A stretch of 64,000 bases of DNA from WHSW01 sp963742205 (GTDB taxonomy: Bacteria; Actinomycetota; Thermoleophilia; Solirubrobacterales; 70-9). Every line of letters starts with the position of its first letter. Position 1 is the first letter of the stretch. Positions 7,302-16,401 of this stretch are shown here, one piece after another. Under the pieces are notes generated by a model. It ran no database searches. It was not told where the DNA came from and saw only the letters and a program-made list of their open reading frames with translations. The translations under genes were made by a program, and so were the position numbers. The DNA is taken from the NCBI GenBank assembly GCA_963742205.1, contig CAVUKZ010000011.1:62001-126000 (forward strand), read 5' to 3'.

Positions 7302-8846
7302 CTATTTGGCCTGCTGGACGACGTGCGGGTAGGCGGTCTTCGGGCCCTGGGCGCCAAACGGAGCGAAGGGCTGTTGCTGCTTGCAGCTCGGGGGAGCCGG
7401 CACGTCGTTGGTCGAGAGTTGGTCGTCGAACGCGAACAGCTGCAGCCGGTCGAAGAAGTCCTGCGCGTCGGCGGCATCGCCGTCCGTGCGAGCTGTGAAG
7501 GCCGGATCGGTCGCGGCGGACGGGTCGAGCTGGGCGGCGACGCCGCCGCTGCACTGGCTGGTATCGAAGTTCGGTAGCCCGGCGGCGAGCTTCGAGTAGA
7601 TGCCGGGCTTCGAGTACGCGTTGTTGCGGTTGATCCGGAGCCGCCCCGGATAGGTCGCAACCGACTCGGGGCTGAGCAGGCTCAGGGTCCGCAGGTAGTG
7701 CACCCGGTCGCGCTTGACAAGCGAGACGCCGTTGGTCGTCGCGGCGGCGTTCGCCACCAGCGCGCTGAGCTCGTGCTTGTAGCTGCCGATCGCCTGCAGC
7801 ATCGGGTTGAGGCTGCGCAGGAACGGGTCGAGCGACCGCAGCAGCGGCGGGAAGTCGTCGCGGAACAGCTGGCGGAAGGCCGGGAAGGCGCGGGGCGAGC
7901 GGTCGATCACCGGGCCCAGGCCGTTGAAGAATCCGCGCAGCTGCGGGGCCAGTCGCCCGATGTCGATCAGGGTCGGTGACAGCTCGCGAGCCGCCGGAAT
8001 CAACTGGACTACGAGGGGGTCCGCGTTGAGCGCGAACGAACGCAGGCGGGCGAGCGTGAGACGCGACTCGCGCAGGAACGTCGGGAATGCTCTGAAGATG
8101 TCGATCAGGTCCTGATCGCGGCGGGCCGTGGTCTGGATGACCGTGTTCGAGCTCTCGATCAGGCTGCGGAGCTCGCCGCGCCGGCGGCTGAGCGCGTCGA
8201 ACGTGATGGCCCCGTTCGCGAACAGCTGGCGGACCGCCGTCTCCTGCGTGTTCAGGGTGCGGAAGACCTTGTCGAAGCCCGAGAAGGTCGGGGCGAGCTC
8301 ACCGAACGCGTTCGAAAGGCTCTGCCCGCGGCCGTCGATCGCGATCGCGGAGTCGCGCAGCCAGGACCGCAGGGCCGCGCGAGTCTTCGGGTCGAACGTG
8401 CGCACGACCTCGTCGATCTGCACCGTCTTCGAGACCTGCGCCTTGTGCAGGGTGGCCCCTTCGGCGAGCTGCGGGCCGTCGGCGGTTCCCGGCGTGAGCT
8501 CGATGTAGGTCTCTCCGAGCAGCGTCTTCGCCCGCAGCGTCGCCTGGACGTCGGCGGGCAACGGCGCGAAGCGCTCGTCGATCGACAGGGTGGCCACCGC
8601 CGTCCCGCCGGCCGGAGGGAGATCGATGTTGACGACCTTGCCGACGTTGACGCCGGAGATCCGGACGTCGGACTGGTCGGCGAGCTGCGTCGCCTCCGTG
8701 ACCGGGACCTTGATCTGATAGCTCTCGGGACGCAGCGGCGTCGGCCCGCCGAAAGAGACCCAGAGCAGCAGCGCGAGGCCGAAGCAAGACAGCACGAAGC
8801 CGACGATCACCAGGCCCTGAACGACTGTCGGTGCCTTCTTCTCCAT
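7302..8846 (-). CDS. MCE family protein (sixth of six)
   Basis: A 514-aa MCE-family protein, last gene of the operon. One N-terminal membrane helix (about residues 9-29, GLVIVGFVLSCFGLALLLWV) is followed by an MCE/MlaD domain at about residues 40-120 with the typical VRISGVNVGKVVNID turn and the LGETYIELTPG strand. A long helical region to about residue 390 follows, then a less ordered tail. MCE proteins form hexameric, periplasm- or envelope-spanning lipid-transfer tubes in MlaD-type and mycobacterial Mce systems. Six different subunits, as here, is the mycobacterial pattern. The start lies 3 bases after the stop of the previous gene. The lipid carried is not predictable. Confidence 0.92.
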   Translation of the reverse strand: MEKKAPTVVQGLVIVGFVLSCFGLALLLWVSFGGPTPLRPESYQIKVPVTEATQLADQSDVRISGVNVGKVVNIDLPPAGGTAVATLSIDERFAPLPADVQATLRAKTLLGETYIELTPGTADGPQLAEGATLHKAQVSKTVQIDEVVRTFDPKTRAALRSWLRDSAIAIDGRGQSLSNAFGELAPTFSGFDKVFRTLNTQETAVRQLFANGAITFDALSRRRGELRSLIESSNTVIQTTARRDQDLIDIFRAFPTFLRESRLTLARLRSFALNADPLVVQLIPAARELSPTLIDIGRLAPQLRGFFNGLGPVIDRSPRAFPAFRQLFRDDFPPLLRSLDPFLRSLNPMLQAIGSYKHELSALVANAAATTNGVSLVKRDRVHYLRTLSLLSPESVATYPGRLRINRNNAYSKPGIYSKLAAGLPNFDTSQCSGGVAAQLDPSAATDPAFTARTDGDAADAQDFFDRLQLFAFDDQLSTNDVPAPPSCKQQQPFAPFGAQGPKTAYPHVVQQAK

Positions 8847-8849
8847 CGC

Positions 8850-10208
8850 TCAGCAGACTTCCTTGGCGGTGGGCACGTTCGTGGCCTGGAAGATCGTCTG
8901 GAGATACGGCCGGGTGAGCACGAAGCCGCCGGCCAGGCTCGCGGAGTTGCAGGAGAGCAACAGGAGTCCGCGCCGCATCGGACCGGTCGCGTCCTCGAAC
9001 CGGTAGTTGGAGTTGAGGTCGTGGTTGAGCCACGGGAGGTAGAACAGGTACCCGGGTGTGCGCTGGCCCGGGTTGAAGGCGAGCTCGTTGAGGCCGTAGT
9101 TGAGCGCTCCGAGGGCGTTGCCGAACTTGGTCACGGTGGTGCGCAGCGGCGCCGCCGCCTGCGCGGCGTGGCGGACCGGCGGGCGCACCTGCTGCGTGAA
9201 CGGCCGCAGCTGCGTCCGCAGCGGCTCCGTCGTCTGGTTGAGGAAGTCCCGCGTGGACCGCAAGGCCGGGCCCAGCGCCTGCGCCTGTGGGGTGAGCGCT
9301 GTCAGGGTCGGGCGCAGCTCGCTCGACAGCGCGTCCGCGGTGGAGAGGCTGCGGCGCGTCGCGTCGAGGGTCGACGGCAGCTCGCGCAGCGCCTCGCGGA
9401 TCGCCTGCTGCTGGTCGGCGAAGCCGCCGAGGGCAACGCTCGACGAGTCGACGAAGCGCGCGATCTGATCGTCGCGCTGCCCGAGCTCGTCGGTGAGCAG
9501 GGCGAAGTCGTGGACGACGCGCGCCAGCGCCGCGCGGCGCTTGGTCAGCGCGCCGGTGAGCTGCGCGGTGTACCGCGCAAACGGCTCGAGCCGCCGCAGG
9601 TCGGCCGAGAGCTGTATGCCCTTCGCCTTGCCGCCGATGCCCTCGGCCCCGCCCTGCAACAGCAGGGTCAGGTACTGGCGCGTGTCGGCGTCCAGGGTGG
9701 ACAGGAACTCGTCCGGGTTCACGTTCGCCTGCGTGCGCGAGAGCGGGATCGTCGCCCCGTCGGGCAGCTGCCCGGTGCGCTGCCCGGGCTCGACCTCGAC
9801 CACCATGTCGTTGAGGTTCGTCTTGGGGCGCAGCAGCAGCCGAGCGTCCGGATGGAGGAGCGGCGCGTACTTCGGGTCGATGTTCATCCCGACGAGTGCG
9901 TGGCCGTCCTCGACGTCGACCGACTCGATCTTGCCGATCTGGATCCCGGCCACCACCACCGCCTGCCCCTGGCCCGGGGTGACCGCCTGCGCCGAGGTGA
10001 ACTCGCCCTCGAGGTGGAAGAACTCCTGACCGAAGAACGGCACCCAGCTCGGCAGCGAGGCCTTCTGCTGGGAGAGGATCCCGAGCGTCACCGCGAGTCC
10101 GGCGATCACGAGCACGCAGACGGCGAGGAAGTCGCCCACGCGACCGCGGAGCTGCCGCCTCAGGGTCGCGCGCCAGTGCGCGTCGCCGTTTGTCTCGCGA
10201 GCGCTCAC
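8850..10208 (-). CDS. MCE family protein (fifth of six)
   Basis: A 452-aa MCE protein. The GTG at 10206-10208 is chosen because it overlaps the previous stop in a GTGA, as elsewhere in this operon, and begins VSARETNG; the frame is open further upstream but reads as Arg/Pro-rich sequence inside the previous gene. A membrane helix (about residues 22-42, FLAVCVLVIAGLAVTLGIL) precedes an MCE domain with VVVAGIQIGKIESVDV and LLLRPKTNLNDMVVEVEPG. A long helical region follows, then a C-terminus ending TAKEVC. Some mce operons encode a lipoprotein at the fifth position, but no lipobox is visible here. Confidence 0.9.
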   Translation of the reverse strand: MSARETNGDAHWRATLRRQLRGRVGDFLAVCVLVIAGLAVTLGILSQQKASLPSWVPFFGQEFFHLEGEFTSAQAVTPGQGQAVVVAGIQIGKIESVDVEDGHALVGMNIDPKYAPLLHPDARLLLRPKTNLNDMVVEVEPGQRTGQLPDGATIPLSRTQANVNPDEFLSTLDADTRQYLTLLLQGGAEGIGGKAKGIQLSADLRRLEPFARYTAQLTGALTKRRAALARVVHDFALLTDELGQRDDQIARFVDSSSVALGGFADQQQAIREALRELPSTLDATRRSLSTADALSSELRPTLTALTPQAQALGPALRSTRDFLNQTTEPLRTQLRPFTQQVRPPVRHAAQAAAPLRTTVTKFGNALGALNYGLNELAFNPGQRTPGYLFYLPWLNHDLNSNYRFEDATGPMRRGLLLLSCNSASLAGGFVLTRPYLQTIFQATNVPTAKEVC

Positions 10209-11740
10209 GGCTGCGGCGCCTCCTCGCTTTGCGGCGGCAGCTCGCTCTGCGCCGGGCTCGGCGGGCCGACGGCGCCGAGGCCCGCGTTGAGATCGGGGAC
10301 GTCGTTGGTGAAGCACTTGACGTCGGGGCGGTAGGGCGGCTTCGGCCCGAAGCCGGGCTGGGTGCCGAGCGGCGGGAGCGTCGTGTGCGCCCAGAGCGTC
10401 TTGTCCGTGGCGAGGTTGCCGTTGGGGTCGGTCTGGCTCGCGGTCAGGTCACCGTTGCCCGGCTGCAGCCGCAGGTACGGCCCGTTGCCGTCGAAGTTCT
10501 GGCTCTCGCCCGCGAGGTTGGCGGTGGTGTAGAAGAACTCGCGGTAGTTCGGCTGGCCGGTGGTGAAGCGGTCGTCGATCACCTGGTTGCCCGTCGGGAC
10601 CAAGACGTCGCTCGTGCACCGGCTGAGCTGGTAGACCTGCGGCAGGGTCGTGAGCCCGGCCTGGCTGGCGGCGGCGAGGTCCGGGGTCGCACGGCGGACG
10701 AGCTCCACCAGGCCCCCGGCCTCCTGCTTCGAGAGCAGCGGCTCGGCCTGATTCAGCCACGGGTTCGCGGCGGCGATCGTCGACGGCAGCTCGGCGAGCG
10801 ACGGGCGGAACTCGATCGCCCAGCGGCGCAGGGCCGGCAACGTCCGGCTCAGGTTGGCGAGTGAGGTACGCGTCGTCTGGAGGGTCGGCGGGAGCTCCTC
10901 GAACGTGCGGCCGAGGTTCTCCGACTCGGCGGCGAGCGCCCCGGTGAAGGAGTTCCAGTTGCTGACCAGGTCGCGGAGCTGCTCCTCGTGCACCGAGAGT
11001 GCGGCGAACGTGCGCGCCGAGCCGGAGATGAACCGGGCCAGGTCGTCCGGTTCGGTCCCGAGGAACGCCTCGGCGACCTGAGAGCCCGCCCGGCCGGCCT
11101 TGCCGCCGAAGTCGAACGCGCGGTTCAGCGCCTCCGCCGCGGTCTTGCCCTGCACCGCAGGATCCTGGGTCAGGTCCTCCGCCGCCGTCGGCCGGTGCGT
11201 GAGCGCCGTTCCGTAACCCTCCAGCAGGCGCCCGAGCTGGTTGCGCTGCGGCGCCTGGAGCGCCGTGAGGATCTCGTCGAACTGAACCGCCGTCGCCGTG
11301 TGGGTGACGGGGATGGTGTCGCCGCTGGCGAGCTCCGGAGCGCTGGGGCTTCCCGGATCGAGGTCGAGGAAGTAGTTGCCCTCGAGGAAGATCCGCGGCC
11401 GGATCTTGACCAGGGCGTCCTGCGTCACGGGCTGGCCCTCGGGGTCGACGGTGAAGCGCACCGTCGTGTTACGCCCGGCGGAGCTCGTGTCGAGGACCTC
11501 GCCCACATCGACTCCGGCGATGCGCACCGGGGACTTGGGCGAGATCGCGACGGCGTTGCGGAAGGTGGCCGAGATCTCGTAGCCGTGGCTCGTGAAGGGG
11601 ATGTGCTTGGTGAAGGCGATGTACGGGCCGACGATCGCCACGATCAGGATCAGGGCGCCGATCAGCGGGCTCGGGAGGCGCCGGCGCTGCTGGTGGTGAC
11701 CGGCGCGGTAGCGGGCGCGCTCGTCCTCGGGGAGGCTCAC
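10205..11740 (-). CDS. MCE family protein (fourth of six)
   Basis: A 511-aa MCE protein. The GTG at 11738-11740 overlaps the previous stop (GTGA). It has one membrane helix (about residues 24-44, PLIGALILIVAIVGPYIAFT). The MCE domain shows VRIAGVDVGEVLDT and IFLEGNYFLDLDPG. The long helical region contains repeated leucine heptads. The C-terminal ~70 residues are proline-rich (LPPLGTQPGFGPKPPY, ending PPQSEEAPQP) and probably flexible. Inferred to be one subunit of a hetero-oligomeric lipid-transfer tube with its five operon neighbours. Confidence 0.9.
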   Translation of the reverse strand: MSLPEDERARYRAGHHQQRRRLPSPLIGALILIVAIVGPYIAFTKHIPFTSHGYEISATFRNAVAISPKSPVRIAGVDVGEVLDTSSAGRNTTVRFTVDPEGQPVTQDALVKIRPRIFLEGNYFLDLDPGSPSAPELASGDTIPVTHTATAVQFDEILTALQAPQRNQLGRLLEGYGTALTHRPTAAEDLTQDPAVQGKTAAEALNRAFDFGGKAGRAGSQVAEAFLGTEPDDLARFISGSARTFAALSVHEEQLRDLVSNWNSFTGALAAESENLGRTFEELPPTLQTTRTSLANLSRTLPALRRWAIEFRPSLAELPSTIAAANPWLNQAEPLLSKQEAGGLVELVRRATPDLAAASQAGLTTLPQVYQLSRCTSDVLVPTGNQVIDDRFTTGQPNYREFFYTTANLAGESQNFDGNGPYLRLQPGNGDLTASQTDPNGNLATDKTLWAHTTLPPLGTQPGFGPKPPYRPDVKCFTNDVPDLNAGLGAVGPPSPAQSELPPQSEEAPQP

Positions 11741-13167
11741 TTCGTCCCTCCGGTGAGCTGGCGCTTGGTCTGATTGGCGGTCCGGATGCCCTGGGCGCCG
11801 GGCGGGTTGCCGATCACCGTCTTGCCGGCGTCGTAGATCTCGTTCCCGGCCTCGCATTCGCGGGGCTGGCCGGGCGATGCCGTGTTCGGGTAGGGGTTCA
11901 GGTGCAGGTGGTTGAACAGCGAGGGCCCGTTCGCGGGGGCCGACGCCGGGGAGCCCTCGGCGTTCGGGCCGCGCGGAGGCGTGAAGGCGATGAACCGCGT
12001 CCAGGTCCCGAGCCCGTCGCCCTGCGAGCCCGTGCTGGCGAAGTTCTGGAACAGCAGCGAGAGGTAGTTGCAGGTCGTCTGCACCGGGGCCAGGAAGTGC
12101 AGCGTCGGATCGAGGATCTGGTTGGTGTCGATCAGCTGGTTGAGCCCCGTGCGGACTCCCGGGGCCGACTGGAAGTCGAGCAGCGCCTGCGCGGTCGGCT
12201 CGAGCTCGCGGTTGAACTTCGGCGACTCGTTGAGGACAGGGATGCCGGCGCGCAGGGCGGCGGCGATCTCCGGTGAGGTGTCCCCGAGCGCCTCGGCCCC
12301 GGGCTTGAAGGCCGTGAAGAACTGGCGCGAGTGCTCCAGAAACGGGTTCAGGACCGGGAAAGTGCGGGTCCCCTCGGCGAGGGTCGCGGGCGCCTCGGAG
12401 ATCGTGTCCTGGAGGTACGGGCGCGCGATGTCGGCGAACGCGGCGAAGGTCTGGTCGAGGCCGACGAAGAGCTGCGCCGCGGTCTCGCCCACCGGCGCGA
12501 CCTCGGACGCGAGGGCGGACAGGCCGCTGAAGAAGCCGCCGAGGTTGGTCTGCGCCGAGGCGAGATTGGCGAGGACCGGTTGGGCGTGACGGAGGAACGA
12601 GGCGATCTCGCCGATCGCATCGTTGAGGTCGGGACCGCGCCCGGCGAGCGCGTCGCCGAACCCCTTCAGGTTCTCCTCGGCGGCGATCCGGGTGCGGTGG
12701 TTGAACGTGTTCAGCACCTGATCGAGCTCCACCGGGTGTGGGCGCGCCGCGGTGGTCGGGATCGTCGCGCCGGCCGGATACCCCTCGTCCGAGTCGCCGG
12801 GCGTGATCTCGAGGTACTTGAGCCCGAGCGTCGACCGGTTGCGGATCAGCACCGTCGAGTCGACGGGCAGCGGCTCGACGTCCTGGTTGAGCTCCATGTC
12901 GAGCTTTGCGACGGTGCGGCCGTCGTCGAGTCGCACCGGGGTGATCGACTTCACGAGGCCGACCCGGATGCCGCCAATCCGGACCTCGTTGTTGGCGACG
13001 AGGGAGTTGGCATCCGGGACCAGGGCCGAGAGCGAGTAGGTGGGGACGAACGGCAGGCCCGCGGTCGCGTTGTAGGCGAGGAAGACGGCGAGGATCGTGA
13101 TCAGCACCGTGAGGGCGCCGATGATCACCGGGCTCGAGCCGATCGAATACAGGCCGCTGCGCCTCAT
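11737..13167 (-). CDS. MCE family protein (third of six)
   Basis: A 476-aa MCE protein starting at ATG 13165-13167, which overlaps the previous stop (ATGA). It has one membrane helix (about residues 14-34, VIIGALTVLITILAVFLAYN). The MCE domain shows VRIGGIRVGLVKSI and STLGLKYLEITPG. The helical region runs to about residue 390. A tail contains NHLHLNPYPNTASPGQPREC and ends in RQLTGGTK. Translational coupling along all these genes suggests roughly equal synthesis of the subunits. Confidence 0.92.
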   Translation of the reverse strand: MRRSGLYSIGSSPVIIGALTVLITILAVFLAYNATAGLPFVPTYSLSALVPDANSLVANNEVRIGGIRVGLVKSITPVRLDDGRTVAKLDMELNQDVEPLPVDSTVLIRNRSTLGLKYLEITPGDSDEGYPAGATIPTTAARPHPVELDQVLNTFNHRTRIAAEENLKGFGDALAGRGPDLNDAIGEIASFLRHAQPVLANLASAQTNLGGFFSGLSALASEVAPVGETAAQLFVGLDQTFAAFADIARPYLQDTISEAPATLAEGTRTFPVLNPFLEHSRQFFTAFKPGAEALGDTSPEIAAALRAGIPVLNESPKFNRELEPTAQALLDFQSAPGVRTGLNQLIDTNQILDPTLHFLAPVQTTCNYLSLLFQNFASTGSQGDGLGTWTRFIAFTPPRGPNAEGSPASAPANGPSLFNHLHLNPYPNTASPGQPRECEAGNEIYDAGKTVIGNPPGAQGIRTANQTKRQLTGGTK

Positions 13168-14801
13168 CGGCCCACCAGGAGGTTGAGGAGATCCTTCATC
13201 GCCCGCGGGCTCACGTCGGGCTGCGGGGAGACGGGCGCCGGCTGCGCGTCGGGCGCCGCGTCGGCGGAGGGATCGGGAGTCGTCGTCGTGCTCTGCGGAA
13301 CGGTTGAGGCGCCCGGCGTCGCGGTGACGCCCGGGTTCGTCGGTTTCGGTGTCGGACGCGGCGGCCCGAGCTCGATCCCGCCGGTCGGCGGCGCCGGCTG
13401 CGTGCGCTCGTCGCCGGTGCGGTCGCGATGGGCGTGCTTGGCGGTGGGCGGGGTGGACACGTCGCCGGTCCCGCCGTCCCCGGTGATCAGCGGGAAGTTG
13501 GCGATCGGCGGGCCCTTGCCCGCCCCCGCCTCGAACCTGGCGTCGCAGCCGCTCGCCCAGCCGACTGAGTAGTCGACGCAGTTCGTGGCCACCAGCGACG
13601 TGCGGAGGAAGTGGCCGGCGTCGTCGAAGCCGTTGACCGACCCGGTCGTGTTGTAGATCAGGTCCATCAGGCCCTCGAACCCCTTGGTGCGCTTGGTCGA
13701 GGAGAGGAGCGCCGCGAGGTCCGTCGTCGGGCGCTCACCCGCCTGCGCGAGATCGCGCGCCTTGCGGACGATCGGGTCCGCGGCGGCGAACTTGGGTCCC
13801 GAGGCTTCGGCGGCGTCGCCGAGGCTGGTGAGCCCCACGGTCGAGGCTTCGGCGAAGGGGCTCAGCGCGCGGGTGGCGTCGGTGAGCGACGGCGCGGCGC
13901 GGCCGAGCTCCGCCGCGACGGGCAACGCGGCGTTGGAGAAGCCCTGGAACTTGGCCATCGTGCCGCGGAGCTCGCGCAGGAAGCCCGGGAACCGCGCCAG
14001 CGCCTGCTCGAGGTCCGCCCGGCGCTCGGCCGTCGCGGCGGCCGTCTCGCCGGCGTTGTCGATGAAGCCGGCGACGTGATCCCGCTCCCGGCTGAGTGGC
14101 GCGAGGATCCGCTCGGAGTTGCTCGCCAGGTCGGCGAGCTGGCGCCGCTGGTGGGCGAGGATCGCGAGCACGCGATCGCCGTCGCGGAGCGTCGGGTCGG
14201 CGCGGCGGACGATCTCGGCGATCTCGTCGCCGCGGGCGGCGAAGGTGGCGCCGAGGTCGTTGAGGATCAGCCGCAGTCGCTCGCGGGTCGGCATGCGCAT
14301 CACGTTCGTGACCAGGTCGATGTCGACCGTCTTGCCGTTGTTCTCCAGCGGCAGCAGGTACTGGCCCGCGCCGGGCTCGCCGTCGGGGATCCGCTCGAGC
14401 GGCGGTGGCTGGGGATCCTCGATCGGGCGCGGCCGGCTGGGCCGGCAGGCGACGTAGCGCTCGCCGATCAGCGACTGAGGCCGCAGGATGCAGCTCGCGT
14501 CGCGGCGGAAGTCCTGGAACGCGGGGTCGGTGATGTCCAGGACCACGACCGCCTTGCCGTCCTGGTCCTCCTCGCCGGGCGTGTCGCTGACCTGCTCCCC
14601 GGGGAGGGAGACGTCGATCGAGTCGACCACTCCGGCGTTCGCCCCGGCGATCCGCACGTCCTCGCCCGGGACGATGAACGAGCCGTTGTCGAACACGGCG
14701 CGAACGAGGTATTTGTCGTCGTCCTCGCTCCCGGTGGGGCCAGCGGCGACGAACGCGGCGATCGCGAGCAGCCCGATCCCGACTGCCAGCAGGCGCCTCA
14801 C
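13164..14801 (-). CDS. MCE family protein (second of six)
   Basis: A 545-aa MCE protein. The GTG at 14799-14801 overlaps the previous stop (GTGA) and directly precedes a membrane helix (RRLLAVGIGLLAIAAFVAAG); the open frame further upstream lies inside the previous gene. The MCE domain has VRIAGANAGVVDSIDV and LIGERYVACRPS. A helical region follows. The last ~110 residues form a Pro/Thr-rich low-complexity tail (PRPTPKPTNPGVTATPG), a likely extended or surface-exposed segment and the most divergent part relative to its neighbours. Confidence 0.9.
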   Translation of the reverse strand: MRRLLAVGIGLLAIAAFVAAGPTGSEDDDKYLVRAVFDNGSFIVPGEDVRIAGANAGVVDSIDVSLPGEQVSDTPGEEDQDGKAVVVLDITDPAFQDFRRDASCILRPQSLIGERYVACRPSRPRPIEDPQPPPLERIPDGEPGAGQYLLPLENNGKTVDIDLVTNVMRMPTRERLRLILNDLGATFAARGDEIAEIVRRADPTLRDGDRVLAILAHQRRQLADLASNSERILAPLSRERDHVAGFIDNAGETAAATAERRADLEQALARFPGFLRELRGTMAKFQGFSNAALPVAAELGRAAPSLTDATRALSPFAEASTVGLTSLGDAAEASGPKFAAADPIVRKARDLAQAGERPTTDLAALLSSTKRTKGFEGLMDLIYNTTGSVNGFDDAGHFLRTSLVATNCVDYSVGWASGCDARFEAGAGKGPPIANFPLITGDGGTGDVSTPPTAKHAHRDRTGDERTQPAPPTGGIELGPPRPTPKPTNPGVTATPGASTVPQSTTTTPDPSADAAPDAQPAPVSPQPDVSPRAMKDLLNLLVGR

Positions 14802-16207
14802 GATCCCCCCGGAACGTCGTCGGGGTTGCAATCACCCGCGTCGAGGCCGCTGTCGGGCCAGAGCGGTGCCACGAACGGGTTCGAGCGGTCCGGGGCCGGA
14901 GCCGCGGCGCCGCCAGGGCACGGCTGCGAGTCGCTTCCGGGCAGCAGCGGCTCGTACTGATCGGCGGCGGGCAGCGCGTCGAGCCCACCCGTGGCCCCGT
15001 TGTAGGAGAACAGGTTCAGGTCCGCGACGCTGGCGCGGGCGTAGTGGCCGTTTGCGTCGTAGTAGCCCGTGATCTGACCGAGCTTGGTGAGGGCGTTGAG
15101 GATGTCCGGCGTGTACGGACGGGCGAAGTTCAGCGTCGGCTGGAAGTCGTTGATCGCCTTCTCCGCCCGCCCAAAGGCCGAGTTGGCGCGGCTCTGAACG
15201 GTCGGCAGGGTCGCGAAGAGGTCGGCGAGGTCGTCCGCCTTCCCCGGGCGGGACACCACCTTGCGCAGGTCGGTGACCACCGGCAGCGCCTCCGAGATCA
15301 CCGGCCGCAGGCGGGCGAGGAACGGGGCGAGGTTCTTGGTCGCCGGCTTTGCCGTGTCGACGAGGGGATCGAGGTCGTCGAGCGCCGCGCGCAGGTTGAC
15401 GAAGGTGGTGTTGCTCTGCCGGAAGGTCGGCGCGAGCAGGCGCAGCGTCCGGTCGAGGTCGGTGTTCTCGCGCGCAATCGTGCCGAACGCCGTATTCGCG
15501 TTGCTCACCGACTGCTCGAGGTCGTCGTGGCGGTCGGAGAGCGCCGTGAACAGCCTCGCCGAGCTCGTGATGAAGCTGCGGAACAGGCGTTGGTCGGAGT
15601 TGACCTGGCGCAGGACCGCGTCCGTGCGGCTGAGGGACGGCTCGAGGTACTTGTAGGTCTCGTTGGCGGCGGCGCCCTTGCCCGCGTAGACGGCGGCCTG
15701 GCCCCGGACGAAGCGCGCCAGGCCCTGGCGCGTGCGCGGCCCGAAGGCGTCGAAGAGCTGGTCGACGTCGACCGGCGACGTGGTCGACTCGGGCCCGAGG
15801 GTGGACCCGTCCTCGAGTGCCGGCTCGTTGTTGGGGCCGGGAGAGATCGAGACGTAGCGGTTGGCGATCCCGGCCAGCGACGTGGCACGGATCACCGCCG
15901 TGGTGCCCTGATGGAGCTGCTGATCGACCGTCACGTCGACGATCGCCTGCGCCTTGTCGTCGAGGTCGATGGAGTCGACGCTGCCGACCGGATGCCCGCC
16001 GATCATCACCTGGTTGTCGGGAACCAGCTGGCCCCCGGTCGTGAACACGAGGCGGTAGCTGTAGCCGTCGTCGTCGTCGAAGATGAAGATCAGCGCCAGG
16101 ACGACGACAGCCACCACGGCTGCGACCGCCGCCAGGCGGCGCAGGAGGGTGCTGGCGGTGCCGCCCGCGCCCGGCTCGACCTTCGCGCTTGTCGCCTCGG
16201 CATGCAT
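14798..16207 (-). CDS. MCE family protein (first of six)
   Basis: A 469-aa MCE protein, first gene of the operon. The ATG at 16205-16207 has GGAGG 5 bases upstream. A membrane helix (about residues 24-43, LAAVAAVVAVVVLALIFIF) is followed by an acidic DDDDG motif, then the MCE domain with VMIGGHPVGSVDSIDL and SLAGIANRYVSISPG. A long helical segment and a short C-terminal tail follow. In known actinobacterial mce operons the first Mce gene follows two yrbE/MlaE permease genes. Here the upstream neighbour is an unrelated exported-repeat gene, so the permease must be encoded elsewhere or is absent. Confidence 0.92.
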   Translation of the reverse strand: MHAEATSAKVEPGAGGTASTLLRRLAAVAAVVAVVVLALIFIFDDDDGYSYRLVFTTGGQLVPDNQVMIGGHPVGSVDSIDLDDKAQAIVDVTVDQQLHQGTTAVIRATSLAGIANRYVSISPGPNNEPALEDGSTLGPESTTSPVDVDQLFDAFGPRTRQGLARFVRGQAAVYAGKGAAANETYKYLEPSLSRTDAVLRQVNSDQRLFRSFITSSARLFTALSDRHDDLEQSVSNANTAFGTIARENTDLDRTLRLLAPTFRQSNTTFVNLRAALDDLDPLVDTAKPATKNLAPFLARLRPVISEALPVVTDLRKVVSRPGKADDLADLFATLPTVQSRANSAFGRAEKAINDFQPTLNFARPYTPDILNALTKLGQITGYYDANGHYARASVADLNLFSYNGATGGLDALPAADQYEPLLPGSDSQPCPGGAAAPAPDRSNPFVAPLWPDSGLDAGDCNPDDVPGGS

Positions 16208-16250
16208 CTACGCCTCCGCTGACAAGCGCCACCGGAAGACCAAATTTCTA

Positions 16251-16268
16251 ATAAACGTCCCTGTACGC
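16251..16268 (-). promoter_or_regulatory. Dyad element, copy 5, upstream of the mce operon
   Basis: Plus-strand ATAAACGTCCCTGTACGC aligns with GTAAACATCCGTGTTCAC at 6432-6449 (TAAAC-x-TCC-x-TGT-x-C conserved). It lies about 45 bases upstream of the first mce start. A related weaker dyad, GAAACACGCATTGTTC, lies at 16341-16356. An operator role is inferred. Confidence 0.4.
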
Positions 16269-16401
16269 GAGCGGCCAGTCTACATACGGCCCGAACGCGT
16301 CACAAGGCTCGAACGGCCCCCGCGGGCAAGCTTAAACCGAGAAACACGCATTGTTCGTTCCGGCCGCGAACGGACGCCGGATCGGCGCTCGCAGAGGGGG
16401 C

